Positions 11,252 to 23,550 of a stretch of DNA of 64,000 nt are shown here, one piece after another. Source of the stretch: Margaritifera margaritifera (lineage: Eukaryota; Mollusca; Bivalvia; Unionida; Margaritiferidae). The notes beneath the pieces were generated by a model. That model searched no databases. It had not been told where the DNA came from and saw only the letters and a program-made list of their open reading frames with translations. The stretch spans positions 806,001-870,000 of the forward strand of contig JAQPZY010001174.1 of the NCBI GenBank assembly GCA_029931535.1, written 5' to 3'. Positions within the stretch are counted from its first letter, which is position 1, and every line of letters begins with the position of its first letter. The position numbers and the translations under genes were made by a program.

Positions 11252-11341
<90 letters not shown>
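11252..11341. repeat. (TA)n microsatellite
   Basis: About 45 TA units with one T-T interruption. Open frames in it are alternating Tyr/Ile artefacts. Confidence 0.95.
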
Positions 11342-11345
<4 letters not shown>

Positions 11346-11479
11346 GGTTTGTATTTACCAAATTCTTCCATATTTTGTGTATTTCTAATTTTCTGATGCA
11401 TTGGAGTGAACACACAATTGAGCAAAGGGACATAATTCTTACACTGAATATGCTGATTGAGTATTGTATAGGGAAAAAA

Positions 11480-11609
11480 TTAAATACCATCAAGAGGCTT
11501 TGGTTCTTGTTTGGAGAAGATGACCTCTGTATCATCATCCTCTGATTGGCTTCCTCCTCTACCATAGTTACTCATGTCTCTGGATTTATTTCTGGATCTA
11601 TCTCTGGAT
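11480..11609 (-). CDS. RS-rich protein gene, exon 4 (last coding)
   Basis: On the minus strand, acceptor ATATTGCAG precedes 11609. The exon reads (R)SRDRSRNKSRDMSNYGRG, then GSQSEDDDTEVIFSKQEPKP and LDGI, ending at TAA 11480-11482. It adds the end of the RS domain, a glycine patch, an acidic patch and a short tail. Its first base completes a codon begun at the end of the exon at 20451-20571, and this phase match is the main reason to join them. An alternative is that the real tail uses a donor near GATG|GTATTT and continues further. The complete chain would be 109 residues, probably a nuclear splicing-related protein; the tail does not match a family I can name. Confidence 0.6.
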
Positions 11610-13020
11610 CTGCAATATCAATTATGATAGCATGGATTCACTTCATTGCTGGTGGTTGATGGACATCTCTATGTATGTATTGCACCTTTATATCAGGGCT
11701 CAGGGAACCCACACATCCTCTTGTCATGACCAGGTAAAATTAGTCTGCTAAGGAAAACTCCTACAAGTGCACAAGGTAAACACTGCTGACAATCTAGTAG
11801 TGTCAATTATCAATTACTTTGGCCTACTTGTTGTTGCAAGTAAAGTCAAATCATGAAAATATTATGTTCTAAATCAAGACAGGTTTAAAACCCTTCTAAT
11901 ATAAATATATCATAAGTGACAAGGTTTGCTACCATATCAAGAAATTGCAGTTTCACACCATGCCCTTGATTTCTTAATGGTATTCACATTACAATGACAC
12001 TTTTCAGTAATCTATGCATTTTAATGCGGATAAATTTTCATTTTCAAGGAGCTATAACACATCTCTATGAATTAGACCTTTCAAAAGTTAAGAGACAGAG
12101 CAATTCTAACTTCTGATGTTTTTCGTATGTTCAGATAATGCTATGCTCAGCAAAGGTCACCAGTATTTTCATCAGTGTGCAGTTTTATTGCACCAGTATC
12201 ATGCCAAAGCAAAGACACCTGCAAATATTTTTTAATTACTTTTCACAAGAAGAATGTAGCTAGCTTACATCTGAAATAAGTATTTTAAGTGTCCCTATCG
12301 ATTCCCTCCAACTTTCACACAAATCATGACACTGTAATATATTTATAAAGCAAATAATGCTGAAACAACAGCAGTCTGATCGGAATTTAATTCAGGTCAT
12401 GACATAATAACCATCCAATTCTTTTATCCACTCAGCAATCTTCACTTTGATAGGCACCTTTGAGTAGTCCTCTAAAAATGGAGGTTTGACTTAAATGGAT
12501 TACTAAGTATAAAAGCTGGTGGAAATTGCAGAGATCTTGGAAGTCTTCTTTCAAATGTAAATTTGTGACATTTTTTGTGTGAAAAGTAATGATATATTCT
12601 TAGAAAAATCGGATGGTGTCTTCACTTTGGTATGACATTATCTCAATAAAGCTGCAGTCGTGAAAATATCAGTAACCTGTGTCCAATACAACACTGTTTA
12701 ACCAGATGAAAAATCAAATTCTTTTTTACATTTTCTGGCTCTTAACTTCCCACATGTCAATCTCATAAAGACGTGTGATCACTTGCTGAAGCAAAACATC
12801 ACCACATTAAAATGCGCAAATTAAGAAATCAAGGGCTAGGTATGAAACAGCAATTTCTAAAGTTACAAACCTTATCTCTTATTTTATATTTATCTAAGGG
12901 GACATGTATTAGAAGAGTTTGAAACTCACTGTCTTCACTCCGAACAGTGTTGAGTAAAGTGATGAGTATCTGTTGCAACTCACTTGCAAGTGCTTGGAAA
13001 AATGTTCCCCCAACACAAAG
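11610..13020. other. Intron 3 of RS gene, no element recognised
   Basis: AT-rich; I see no repeat unit, RNA or open frame of note. Confidence 0.4.
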
Positions 13021-13032
13021 CATACAGATTCA

Positions 13033-13175
13033 GTTCTGCCATATCACGTTGTGCTGGCAGATCAGGTTCAACTACGTTTTAGGATTTTATGCAAACATGG
13101 TAGACACTGATCTGCTGATGTAATAATACAAAGGCAGTTGTGAGTCCACACTGTTTATCGTTGGGTGTACATATC
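13033..13175. repeat. Fragment of the hairpin MITE family
   Basis: Contains GTGCTGGCAGATCAGGTTCA, then GACACTGATCTGCTGATGTA and GTCCACACTGTTTATCGTTG, matching the satellite unit at 14660-15240 and the arms of the TA-flanked MITEs. Confidence 0.6.
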
Positions 13176-13699
13176 CTTTGTTTTCACAGACGTCATGACT
13201 GTGTACACAAATGCCCACAATGCAACACGCACGCACCTTATGCAGCTATTTTGCTTCCATAACAAACCTTTGTAAATATCACATACATTCAAGATAAAAA
13301 TCTCAGATTTAATCGTCGATAAGGATATTTACTTTATCGAAATAATATACAGGTTATACTTGAAATTAAGTGCCCCTACAGCATGAAAGAGAAAATAAAA
13401 TTGGAAGTCCCCTGGCTTATGTCGAAAGATGGAATAGTGAAGTTCAACCGCAATTATGCATATAACTATCAAATACAAATCAGTTATTTTTGACAAACAG
13501 ACAATGTTGTGATTTTTTATTTTTTTCAAAATTTGGTATGGTGTCCTCAAGATTGCCATCTTGAAAGAGTATTTCCAGACAATGAGCTTTGGGATACAAT
13601 GTCAGTTATGGCATTAAAATTTCACAGCATGTGTATTATGACAGAACTTTTATGTAAATACTTTTTGCAAAAGAAAGTGTTTTTGTCAAAGACAGTTGA

Positions 13700-13878
13700 C
13701 AAACCATTTTTAATTAGTAGGGTCAACTATTGTATTTGTTGTTGAGATGATGATGAATGGAGGATAATATTTTGTGAGAACTGTTCAAAAAAGTGGTTTC
13801 TTCTTAAGTGTATTAAAATCAAACGTGTGCCTACTGGAACACAACTTTGTGTTAAATGTCAAAACCGAGTATTCTTGA
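13700..13878 (+). pseudogene. PHD-finger-like relic
   Basis: In one frame the sequence reads NYCICC, stop (TGA 13743-13745), DDDEWRIIFCENCSKKWFLL, then KCIKIKRVPTGTQLCVKC and a stop after VFLKCF. Spacing of C.C, C..C, W...C and C..C follows a PHD zinc finger, and an acidic stretch before W plus PTGTQLCVKC fit the usual loops. A stop falls between the first Cys pair and the rest, and no upstream exon is evident. It may be a remnant of a transposon protein carrying a PHD finger, or an old gene fragment. Confidence 0.4.
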
Positions 13879-14287
13879 AATGCTTTTAGAAATATGAAAT
13901 TACATATTAGCAATTGGCTTTTTAACTTGAATGATAACCAAATGATTGATTTCAGCCCATGAACATTGAAAGTCATTCCATATTTCTACTTGTTTGTGTA
14001 TCCATTTGTTTATGCATATGTTTATTGATGGATCTTTTTGTTTATGAATGAATGACAAAGATGGTTGAAGATTTCATTCATAGAAACAGACAAGACAAAC
14101 ACTATTACAAGTCAAAGAAAAAACAACTTCAATTATAGTAAGCAAACCAAAAATGAAGAAAAAAAATTGATTTTAATTTATTTACATACTTGATCAAAAA
14201 TAAACGACACGTGTTTATGTGTTTTCTTTGATATCACATGAATGAAATGGGGAAGATTTTAATCTGTAATCAGAATCTAACTTACTG

Positions 14288-14577
14288 CAGTGAACTTCCC
14301 AGGGCTTTTAGGCATGTCACATGAGACATGCCTTAATGGTAAAGACAGATTCGAGACATGCTTTACTTTTCACAAGTAAATCTGCAATAACCCTAATTAA
14401 ACATAAGAAGCAAGTATTTCGGACAAGTAAATGATTTAATTGGCATTTAAGCTCATGATCAACCTAAAATTGTTGTTTAATAAGCTTCTTTCAATTGTCT
14501 AACATAAATGTGATGTATTAGGATATCATTACGCATAAAATGAGACATGTCCTTATAATTATCTGGGGAGAACACTG
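14288..14577. mobile_element. Short MITE with hAT-like ends
   Basis: Left CAGTGAACTTCCCAGGGC and right ATCTGGGGAGAACACTG form an imperfect inverted repeat close to that of the element at 1236. Subterminal GGCATGTCACATGAGACATG and ATGAGACATGTCC are also inverted copies. I saw no clear target duplication. Confidence 0.6.
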
Positions 14578-14659
14578 TTGTTAGGTGCCTGTGTGCATGG
14601 CTAGGGAATCAAAATGGCGGACATGGAAGTGTACGTTTTGATGACGTCACGTGAAAACA

Positions 14660-15240
14660 ATGGATATGTAAAATACAAAGGCAGATCTGGTTTGATGCTG
14701 TTTATAGTTGGGTGTATGTATAAATACACATGATAGGCACAGATCTGCTGATGTAATAATACAAAGGCAGATCTGGGTCCACGCTGTTTGTAGTTGGGTG
14801 TATGTATAAGTACATATGATAGACACTGATCTGCTGATGTAAAATGCAAAGGCAGATCTGGGTTGACACTGTTTATAGTTGGGTGTATGTATAAGTTCAC
14901 ATGATAGGCACAGATCTGCTGATGTAATAATACAAAGGCAGATCTGGATCCATGCTGTTTATAGTTGGGTCTATGTATAAGTACATATGATAGACACTGA
15001 TCTGCTGATGTAAAATGCAAAGACAGATCTGGGTTGACACTGTTTATAGTTGGGTATATGTATAAGTACATATGATAGACACTGATCTGCTGATGGAATA
15101 ATACAAAGGCAGATCTGGGTTGTCACTGTTTATAGTTGGGTGTATGTATCAGTACGTATGATAGACACTGATCAGCTGATGGAATAATACAAAGGCAGAT
15201 CTGAGTCCACACTGCTTATAGTTGGGTGTATGTATAAGCA
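14660..15240. repeat. Satellite, ~86-bp unit in alternating dimers
   Basis: About 6.5 units of CAAAGGCAGATCTGGGT, GCTGTTTATAGTTGGGTGTA, TGTATAAGTACATATGATAG and ACTGATCTGCTGATGTAAT. Two variants alternate (GATAGGCACAGATCTG with ATAATACAAAGG, and GATAGACACTGATCTG with AAATGCAAAGG), giving a higher-order dimer of about 170 bp. The unit matches the internal hairpin and terminal part of the TA-flanked MITEs at 26838, 51280, 51650 and 62270. Confidence 0.9.
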
Positions 15241-17014
15241 AACTTGGTCTGCCAGATAGGTATCAGATCTTTAGCAAATATTAACACCTGGCATAAATAA
15301 CAACTAGCAGACCTGATGATTGCTCATACAAATTGATTTTTCATCATCTACTCTGACTTATTATAAACCTAAGCCATCAAAAACTAGTTGCCTGACAAGG
15401 CTGTGGCTTCCCAAAGCTAAAATTTATTTGTCCTGGGCTGCCAGACAATTGACAATTAATTTTTCTATTCCTGGACACTGAATTACTCCTGTATAATGTA
15501 AAGACAGATCTGGGGACATGATGTTTACAGTGCGATTCTACTTTATAACAAGCAGAGCTATGGAGTGCCCATGGGGAGTTTGAGCAAGGAGTATTAGTTG
15601 CAAATTGTCTATTGAAGAAAGTTAAGATGCAGGGCATTCCTGTCTCTGTGGATGATGGACAATATGAGATAAGTCACTCATGGATAACAGATGGACTACT
15701 GTGCATGTTTTCTTAAAACTGATTCATGGCTACTCTTGAAACCTGGCTTCATATTCCTCAAACTCCTCACCTTGAGAACATGTTGAAACTCAAATTTATG
15801 TTCTTAGTAGCAGAGAAACTTGATTTACAAATACAAAATGTGAAAGTTGTGATTTATTAGTAGTAAAGAAACTGATTTACACATACAAAATGTGAAAGTT
15901 GTGATTTATTCAGTTGAATAACAATGTTAAATATCGAGAGTAGTTAATAATAATAATAATTAAGCTGTATGATGGAATGCAAAGAATCAAAATTTGAGTT
16001 TGAGTGTGGCACTCAGGTTGAGGAATTTGATGAATACATATCCTGATCACTTAGCAGATAAAATTTAAATGATTCTGAATTTATTCATCTCAGGTAAACA
16101 ACTATCATGTGAACAACCAGAAACATGCATGTAAAACAAGAATACTTCTACGTCCATTTTTTATGCCACTGCAGTCAAGCATGGATGGGAAACTTACATG
16201 AATGCAAAACCTGAACTGAAATTATGAAGCACGAAATTTAGATCACAAATACCTTTTCTAGGTATGGCATTGTACTCACAAAGACACATCCTCATTCAAA
16301 ATTGTATGCCTCTGCAGCCAACAATGTCCCAAAAGCTGATTTAAACGCAAAATGCAACAAAGATTACAGAAGCATGAAATTTAGGTCACAGTTATCCACT
16401 TTTACTTCATTGGTGTGTACTTACCACGATGCATGTACACAGTAATGTGATAATTTGAGTAACTAAAGATTGGTCAGTATTCACTGAAAACAATGTCACA
16501 CTTTCTGTGGTCATGGGACAGCTGATAACAATTAAACATCATCTTCAAACAAAGCACCCCATTCAAGTACTTTTTACCAATCATGCACAGCTCTGGATTT
16601 TGAACCTACCAACCTATCATTACAGTCCAGATGGGACTATCTGGGTTTTATTCATTTTGTTGTGTGACTGACATCACTACTGTGAGAATGACATAACTAA
16701 TCAACTGAGAGGCTGATCTGAGTAGTTACTGGCCTATAATATTGGCTTGACCAGTTTAGGCATAGTGCCAACCAATTGTCTGTAAAGTCAAATGATCAAG
16801 CATTTGATAATGATTTTCAATCATTAATTTTAAATTATAATCACATCATTCTTTAGGAAATATTGTTTTTGTCCCTGTAATTCTTAAAATTTTCACTCTC
16901 ATACAAACAATGTGGTGTTTACTTGATAAACCAGCCAAATGGAGCTTCTGTGAGATAATCTGTCCTCAATTTCACCAATATAAGTCTTATATTAAGTCTA
17001 GATTTAAGACATCT
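15241..17014. other. Intronic sequence with weak repeat traces
   Basis: A further satellite-like fragment (GTAAAGACAGATCTGGG) lies near 15500. Sequence at 16190-16440 is a strongly diverged relative of repeat block A (GAAATTTAGGTCACAG). No gene recognised. Confidence 0.4.
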
Positions 17015-17172
17015 GGGCCCAATTTCACCAGAATAAGTCATAAAGTTAAGTACAGATTTAACAAGTGTGATTGTCAAAAGTTAAGTCAGACTTAAATTTC
17101 AGCCAATCAGATCACTGGATACTAAGCTTAAATATAAGTCTAGAATTAAGTTCTATTGGTGAAATTCAGGCC
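17015..17172. mobile_element. Short palindromic MITE, GGGCCCAATTTCACCA ends
   Basis: Left GGGCCCAATTTCACCA and right TGGTGAAATTCAGGCC are inverted copies around a centre rich in TAAGTC/GACTTA. A second, partial left arm (CAATTTCACCAATATAAGTC) lies just upstream at about 16967, suggesting a nested or duplicated copy. Confidence 0.7.
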
Positions 17173-17339
17173 TAGTGTGACAGCAACTAATTTATGGAAT
17201 TTGTTCTGTTGTAAACGAAACTATGACCAACTTGTATGAAAAAGTCAAAATCAAGTTTTTTTTATGTCACATCTGTGATATAGCTTCTATGCAACATTTG
17301 TAAAAGCCACAAGTACCTTAAAAAAACCCAGAGAGTAAT

Positions 17340-17730
17340 CAACAATTACATAGCTCACCTCTAATTTCACTAGTCTCCAATACCCATTGTAAACATTATC
17401 TTTGCATTGAACTTCGTACTCATTTTAAAATTTGAAATCTGAACTTTTAATTGTCACTATGTGGCCTGTATTGTGCTAATATATAGTGAAACCACCTACC
17501 TACCCACTCACCCACCTGCCTACCTGATGTGACTGAGCATAAAAGACATAAAAGAATAAACAAGAACATTTTTTTCTATCGTATCAAAGTAGAGATAATA
17601 AGTTGATAATAAACAGATTAATGTTGCTTTTGAATTAATTTTGTTCAAATCATTGTTCCTAAAATCTGCCTGAGAAGCTATTATCATTGTCCATCCCAGA
17701 AGAAAGACATTACTGGGTGAAAGTCACTTG
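17340..17730. repeat. Third copy of the CCTA-tailed dispersed repeat
   Basis: Shares CCATTGTAAACATTATC, ATAGTGAAACCACCTACC, a CCTA/CCAC run and AGAACATTTTTTTCTATCGT with the copies at 4545-5470. Confidence 0.75.
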
Positions 17731-17959
17731 GAGTAACCTTGATTAACCATAGATTAGGCCTCACATGAAAAGCATGCAGCATACAGCATACAGTCCACTC
17801 ACCTAATTTCTATACTCATTCACATGTACAATACAGTTAAACTGCTGAGGGTAACATATCACAATATACAAGGTATAGTCATTATTATGGAAAGTTTACC
17901 ACTGAACAAACATATTTATTCCTACTTCCAACTGCCTTTGCCACAAATGGCCTTCTGAG

Positions 17960-19800
17960 TAGGGTTGGATTTATACACATCTAGCATAGATGAATCAATG
18001 TGATCACAAACACAAATACTTAATTCACGTTTGTAAAGCATAAAATATAGGTCACAGTGACCTTATTTGGTGTTAGGGGCATTGTAGCAACAGAGATGCA
18101 TCTAATTATCAAGTTTCATGATTGAAACACAACACCCAAGAAAAAAGCCATAAACACAAAGTCAATGAGGCCTGAAATATATGTCACAGAGACTTCTCTT
18201 GGGAAAAAGGATATAGAACTTACCAAGATGCATCCACTCACCAAGTTTTATGATTCTAGGTCGGGTAGTTATGTATATAACAGATCAGAACTCATGTGGT
18301 CATGAGCTAAATGCAAAAACTTTACCAAAGTCAGTAAAAGATGAAATATAGGTCACAATGAGCCTCTTTTGTTGCAAGAGTGTGGTAGTGACAGAGATGC
18401 ATATCATTATCAATTGCACAATTACAGTCTGAAGAACTCTGCAAAATGAATATCAAATACAAAATTTAACCCAAGTCAGTGAAGCATAAAGTATGGTTGA
18501 TATTAACCTACTACTGAAATGAGGGAGTAGTGCTCATAGAGATGCATCCCAAAGCTTCATGATTTTATACAGAACAGTATGCACACAGCATGCCAATAAT
18601 CTATGTAGTCATGAGCCAAATGCAACAACTTAACCTAATCTTGTAAAATGTGAAATATAGGTTACAGTGACATTTTTTGGTATGGGGGTGGTACTAAGAG
18701 AGATATATAAAATTACATACTTAATGACATGCAGCAATAACAGTAAAAATGTTCACTGAACTAAATTTAGTGATATGTGAAATATTGGTCACTGTGACCT
18801 ACTTTTAAGATGGGAGTGTAGTACTTATCGATATGCAACCTCAAACCAAGTTTCATGATTTCAGGTATAGCAGTATTATACAGTAGATAAAACACCAATG
18901 TGGTCACAAGTTAAATACAGAAAATATAAGCCAGTAAAATGTTAAATGTAGGTCACAATGACAGTCTTTTGTTGCAGGATGTGGTAATAACAGGGATGCA
19001 TACAATCACCTAGTTTGATGATTCTGGCATAATCAGTGCTTGAGACTGAAACCAAGGCAGTGAAGCATAAAATATGGGTCACAGTGACCTACTTCTCTGA
19101 TTAGGGTGTAGTACTGATTAAGATACACCCCCTCACCTAATTTCATGAATCTTGATATAACAGTATGTATATAGTGTGCTAAAAAGCTATCTGGTTTTGA
19201 GCTAAACCCCAAAACTTAACCTAAGCCAGTAAAATCTGAAATGTAGATAACAATGACATTCTTTTGTGGTAAGGGTGTGGTACTAATAGAGATGCATACA
19301 ATCATCCAGTATGATGATTCTAGCATAAAAAGAGCTTGACAAATAAACTTAAAACACACAATGTTACTAAAGTCAGTGAAGCGTGAAATATAGGTCACAG
19401 CGACCTAGTTCTGTCATGAGGGTGTAGTACTGATCAAGATTCATTCCCTCATGCATGACCTTCCTTTATGGTAAGAGTGTGGTACTAACAGAGATACATA
19501 CAATCATATAGTTTGATGATTCTATCATGAGCTTGAGAAATAAATGTAAACTACAAAATTTAATCTAACACAAGTCAGTGAAGAGTGAAATATAGGTCAT
19601 ACGGACCTACACTTGTGATGAGGGTGTAGTACTTATCAAGATGCATTCCCTCACCAAGTTTGATGATTCCAGCTATAACAGTATTTGTACGGTATGCAAA
19701 GAACCCAAGCTAAACACCGGTATGCAAAGAACCCAAGCTAAACACAAAAATTTAACCAAGAATGTACAACTAATGAATATGTTTGTACCAATTTAGCCTC
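17960..19800. repeat. Degenerate ~150-bp repeat block A (second location)
   Basis: At least ten units recognisable by GAAATATAGGTCACAGTGAC, GTGGTACTAACAGAGATGCA and CAAGTTTCATGATTCTAGG. Successive AGGTCAC phrases are spaced alternately about 125-145 and 155-167 bp. One unit carries a perfect AGGTCACAGTGACCT palindrome at 18049-18063. A 27-bp local duplication (CGGTATGCAAAGAACCCAAG) lies at 19690-19745. Confidence 0.8.
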
Positions 19801-20059
19801 CCCAGTCCCCTCTCCTGGGAGTAGGTGCTATTAAACCCCCTCAAAAATGCTGCCTAGAACTGAAGAAGAAAGAATGGTTGACATTCAATGAGGGTGTACA
19901 TATGTATGTGCTTTTATCTGTGTGGATGCCGATGCCACGGGTAGTACAATAGCTTCCTTTTACTTCATAGAGGTGAGCTAAAAACACTCGTCTCTTGACA
20001 AAACTAAATGCCAGTGTAAAGTGGATAAGCTAACAAATTCAAACCCTGCTACAGACCCA

Positions 20060-20345
20060 ATTTTGAAACTTGATAGTTCAGAGCCACAAAACAAGAGGTG
20101 CTAAAAGGAGGGACATGATTAAAGAAACTGAGATTTCAGAGCCATAAACTAGATATGCTAAAGAAGCAACATGACTACAGAAAACTGAGATTTCATAGCC
20201 ATAAACAAGATGTGCTAAAAGGAGGGACAGGACTACAGAAATCTTAGATTTCATAGCCATAAACAAGAGGTGCTAAAAGCAGGGACATGAATACACAAAA
20301 CATAGTTCAGAGCCACGCACAAGAGGTTCTAAAAGCAGGGACATG
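20060..20345. repeat. ~60-bp tandem repeat, ~5 copies
   Basis: Units contain TTTCAGAGCCATAAACAAGA, GGTGCTAAAAGGAGGGACAT and GACTACAGAAA. Short minus-strand open frames here are by-products. Confidence 0.85.
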
Positions 20346-20450
20346 ACCACTGACAACTTAATACATATTACTTGTTTATGCTCTCCCATTCCTTAAAAAT
20401 TCACATTAAAAAAAAGCCTAGAACGACATTAATTCTAATTTGAACCTGAC

Positions 20451-20571
20451 CTTGACTTGTCTCTATATCGTGGAGATCTAGACCGTCGCCTGTCTCTCTC
20501 TCGGTTCCGACCTGGTGACCTGGATCTGTGTCTGTGTGGAGATCTGCTTCTGGAGTGACTTCTTTTGTGAC
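20451..20571 (-). CDS. RS-rich protein gene, exon 3
   Basis: Minus-strand exon of 121 nt between acceptor CAATTGTAG and donor AAG|GTCAGG. It encodes (R)HKRSHSRSRSPHRHRSRS, PGRNRERDRRRSRSPRYRDK and SRS, a dense RS/RD domain typical of splicing factors, where serines are phosphorylated by SRPK/CLK kinases. It begins with two bases that complete the codon left by the 24902-24940 exon and ends with two bases completed by the exon at 11609. A nearby alternative donor (GTTCAA, four bases on) would break the RS frame, so I chose the in-frame one. Confidence 0.75.
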
Positions 20572-20929
20572 CTACAATTGATAATAACTGAACATCTAAT
20601 TCTTGCATTCCTCATATGTTACATTACATATGTAATAATTCAAGTGGAGTAGCTGCATGAAGAAATCTCAACACTGAATGTAAATGCATGCATGAAGGAT
20701 GTTCTATTCTCAATAATTGTTTTTATGTAACAAGCAATCTGCAAGCATGCAGCTGCATAAACCAGTCCATTTACTATTAGTAACCTATCACATAAAGCAT
20801 TGCATTTCAGCTTAGGGCAAATTATCATTAGAAATTATATGTTCTGAATGAAGTTCTTCACCTTTATAAATGTGTGATTGGTGAATCTAGAGGTCAACAT
20901 AACATGACCTTGTATCAGTATCCATCAAA

Positions 20930-23550
20930 TCTCTGTTGTGTCAGAGATTTCTATTTTAATCAGATTGGAAGATTTTTAAATAGCAACTGCTGACAGACAA
21001 CTCATGACATGCACTGAACAAAGGACTATAGCATAAGCTCTCCTGGAAGTAAGTTACAAATTGAAAGCCTTTTTGTGAGAGTGATTTCTGTCAAATTTGG
21101 AAAACTCTGTTTCGTCTATTTGTGAGAAGAAGTCGTTAAAAGTTTTTATTTTAGTTTTCAATTATAGAGTCCATATTTGATCGCAGATCAGCATTATTTT
21201 GTGTAAACCTGAAGGCCGTTCATGCAAGGGAACTTCTGTCAAATTTGGTCAAATTCTGTTTGCGGTCTTTCAAAAGATGTCTTTTGAAGGTTTTTCTACT
21301 TTTAGTTATGGGTACCATATTAATGGATCAGTGGCAGGGTCAATTTCGGTCTATTTCTGTTCAATAGTCTTTGAAAAGTCATCAAGAAGTGTTTCTATTT
21401 TTAGTAACAGCAGTTATACATAGTCAAATTTTACCGAGTAGTTCTTGATAAGTTATGCCAAAAGGCTTTCTGCCAAATTATCATATTTTTTGGAGATTTT
21501 TTTTTTATAGAACAAGTCAATTAAAGGTTTTTCTATTATTAATAATGGTTAATAATGGTGGCCATACTTCATGGTGATTCGTATCATCTGTACAAATTTT
21601 AAAGTTCTTCATGACAGCATGTTCTCTGCCAAATTTTGTAAAAACTAGTCCAGTGTTGTTTAAAAACACATGACTCATGCCTAAACAGGGCTGTACCATA
21701 CATAAGCTCACTTGGCCTTATGGCTGGGTGAGCTAAAAATTTAAAGCCTTTATTCCAGTATGCTTTCTTCCAGATTTGGTAAAATTTTGTTGATGGTTTT
21801 TAAGAGGAAGTCATTTAAATGTTTTTCTATGTTTAATTATGCTGTCCATATTTGATGGCAGATCAACATTATTTTTGTGTAAAACCTTGAAGTCCTTCAT
21901 GCCAGGGTACTTTCTGTTGAATTTTGTCAAATTCTATTCAGCAGTTTTTGACAAGATGTCTCTTAAAGGTTTTTCTACTTTTAGTAATAGTTGACATATT
22001 AATGGCTGATTGGCATCAACCATTAAAACTTTTGAGCCCTTTATGCCAGGGTCCTTTCTGTCAATTTTGGACCAGTTCTATTTAACATTCTTCAAGAAGT
22101 TGTTAAGATGGTTTTCTATTCTTAGTAACAGTGGTTCTATTTAATGATCAAATTACCGAGTGATTCTTGAGAAGTTCATGACAGTATGTTTTCTTCCAAA
22201 TTTGAGTTTTTCTTTAAAGAAGAAGTTATTTATAGGTTTTTCAATTATATATTAATGGTTACCATACTTAATGGCAGATTGGCATCTTCTGTACAAATTT
22301 TAAAGTCCTTCATGACAGCATCTTCGCTGCCAAATTTGGTAAAACTAGTCCAGAGTTGTTTTTGTAAAAACACATGATACATGCCTACACAGGACTGTAC
22401 CATAAGCTCACTTGGTCTTATGGCCAGGTGAGCTAAAAATTAAAAGCCTTTGTTCCAGTATGCTTTCTGCCAAATCTGGTCAAATTCTGTTTGATGTTTT
22501 TGAGAGAAAGTAGTATAAATGTTTTTTTATTTATATTTATGGTGTTCAGATTTGATGGTAGATAAGCATTATTTGTGAAATCTTGAAAACCCTTCATACC
22601 TGGGTAATTACTGTCAAATTTGATCAAATTCCATTCAGTGGCTTTTGAGAAGTCTTTTGAAGGTTTTTCTACTTTTAGTATTTTAGTAATTACTGCCACA
22701 TTTGTTGGCATCAACTGTTCAACCTTTCAAGCCCTTCAAAATCTGTGCAGGAGTTTTTGAGAAGCCAATAAAAGGTTTTTCAACTTTTAATAAAGAGCCT
22801 TATTTGATGGTAGATCAGCATAATCTGTATGGATTTGAAAGCTCTTCAAGCCACGATGCTCACTGTCAATTTCAGTAAAAACTGGTCCAGCTGTATTTTA
22901 GAAGTTTAAAATAGCAAATGCTGATGGGCAACAGATTTGAAAGCTGATTTGTATTGTTTGTACCACATTTAAAGTCCTTAATGCCAGGGTGCTTTCTGCC
23001 AAAATTTGGTAAGATTCTCTTCCGTGGTTTTTGAGAAGTTATTCAAGGTTTGTCTAATTTTAGTAATGGCAAATTGGCATCAACTGAATAAATCTTAAAG
23101 CCTTTCATTACAGGATGCTTTCTGTCAAATTTTGTTCATTTTTGTTTCTGCAGTTCTTGAGAAGAAGTTATTTAAAGGTTTTTCTACTTTTGGTAATACC
23201 AGCCATATCTGATGGCAGATCAGCATCATTTGTGTAAATTTGAAAGACCTTCATGCTAGAGTCATTTCCATCAAATGTGGTTCAATTCTGTTCAGTTCTT
23301 TTTGAGAAGTTGTTAAAAAGTTTTTCTATTTTTTATTAACAAAGGCCATATTTGATGGCAAATTAGCATTACCTGGACAAACTTGAAAGCCCTTCATGCC
23401 TGCCAATTTAGGTTAAAATTAGTCCAGTGGTTGAGAAGAATTTTAAAATAGCAAATGTTGACAGACAATACAACACAGACGACACATGCTGGATGCAGGG
23501 CCATACCATAAGTTTACTTGGTCTTATGGCTAGGTGAGAAAAAGTCAGGT
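20930..23550. repeat. Degenerate ~150-bp repeat block B (first location)
   Basis: Repeated phrases are CTTTCTGTCAAATTTGGTCA, TTTTTGAGAAG, AAAGGTTTTTCTATTTTTAG, CCATATTTGATGGCAGAT, CAGCATCATTTGT and CTTCATGCCAGGGT. Some super-units end in TCACTTGGTCTTATGGCCAG plus GTGAGCTAAAA. The family recurs at 57420-57832 and 59348-59960. Confidence 0.85.

Noticed and set aside
11122..11565. Open frames rich in Tyr/Ile on both strands
   Set aside because: Translation of the (TA)n microsatellite. The SR-rich peptide near 11480-11609 is real but uses a different frame from the longest of these.
14601..15071. 156-residue minus-strand open frame
   Set aside because: It runs through the 86-bp satellite, cycling through frames unit by unit; repeat by-product.
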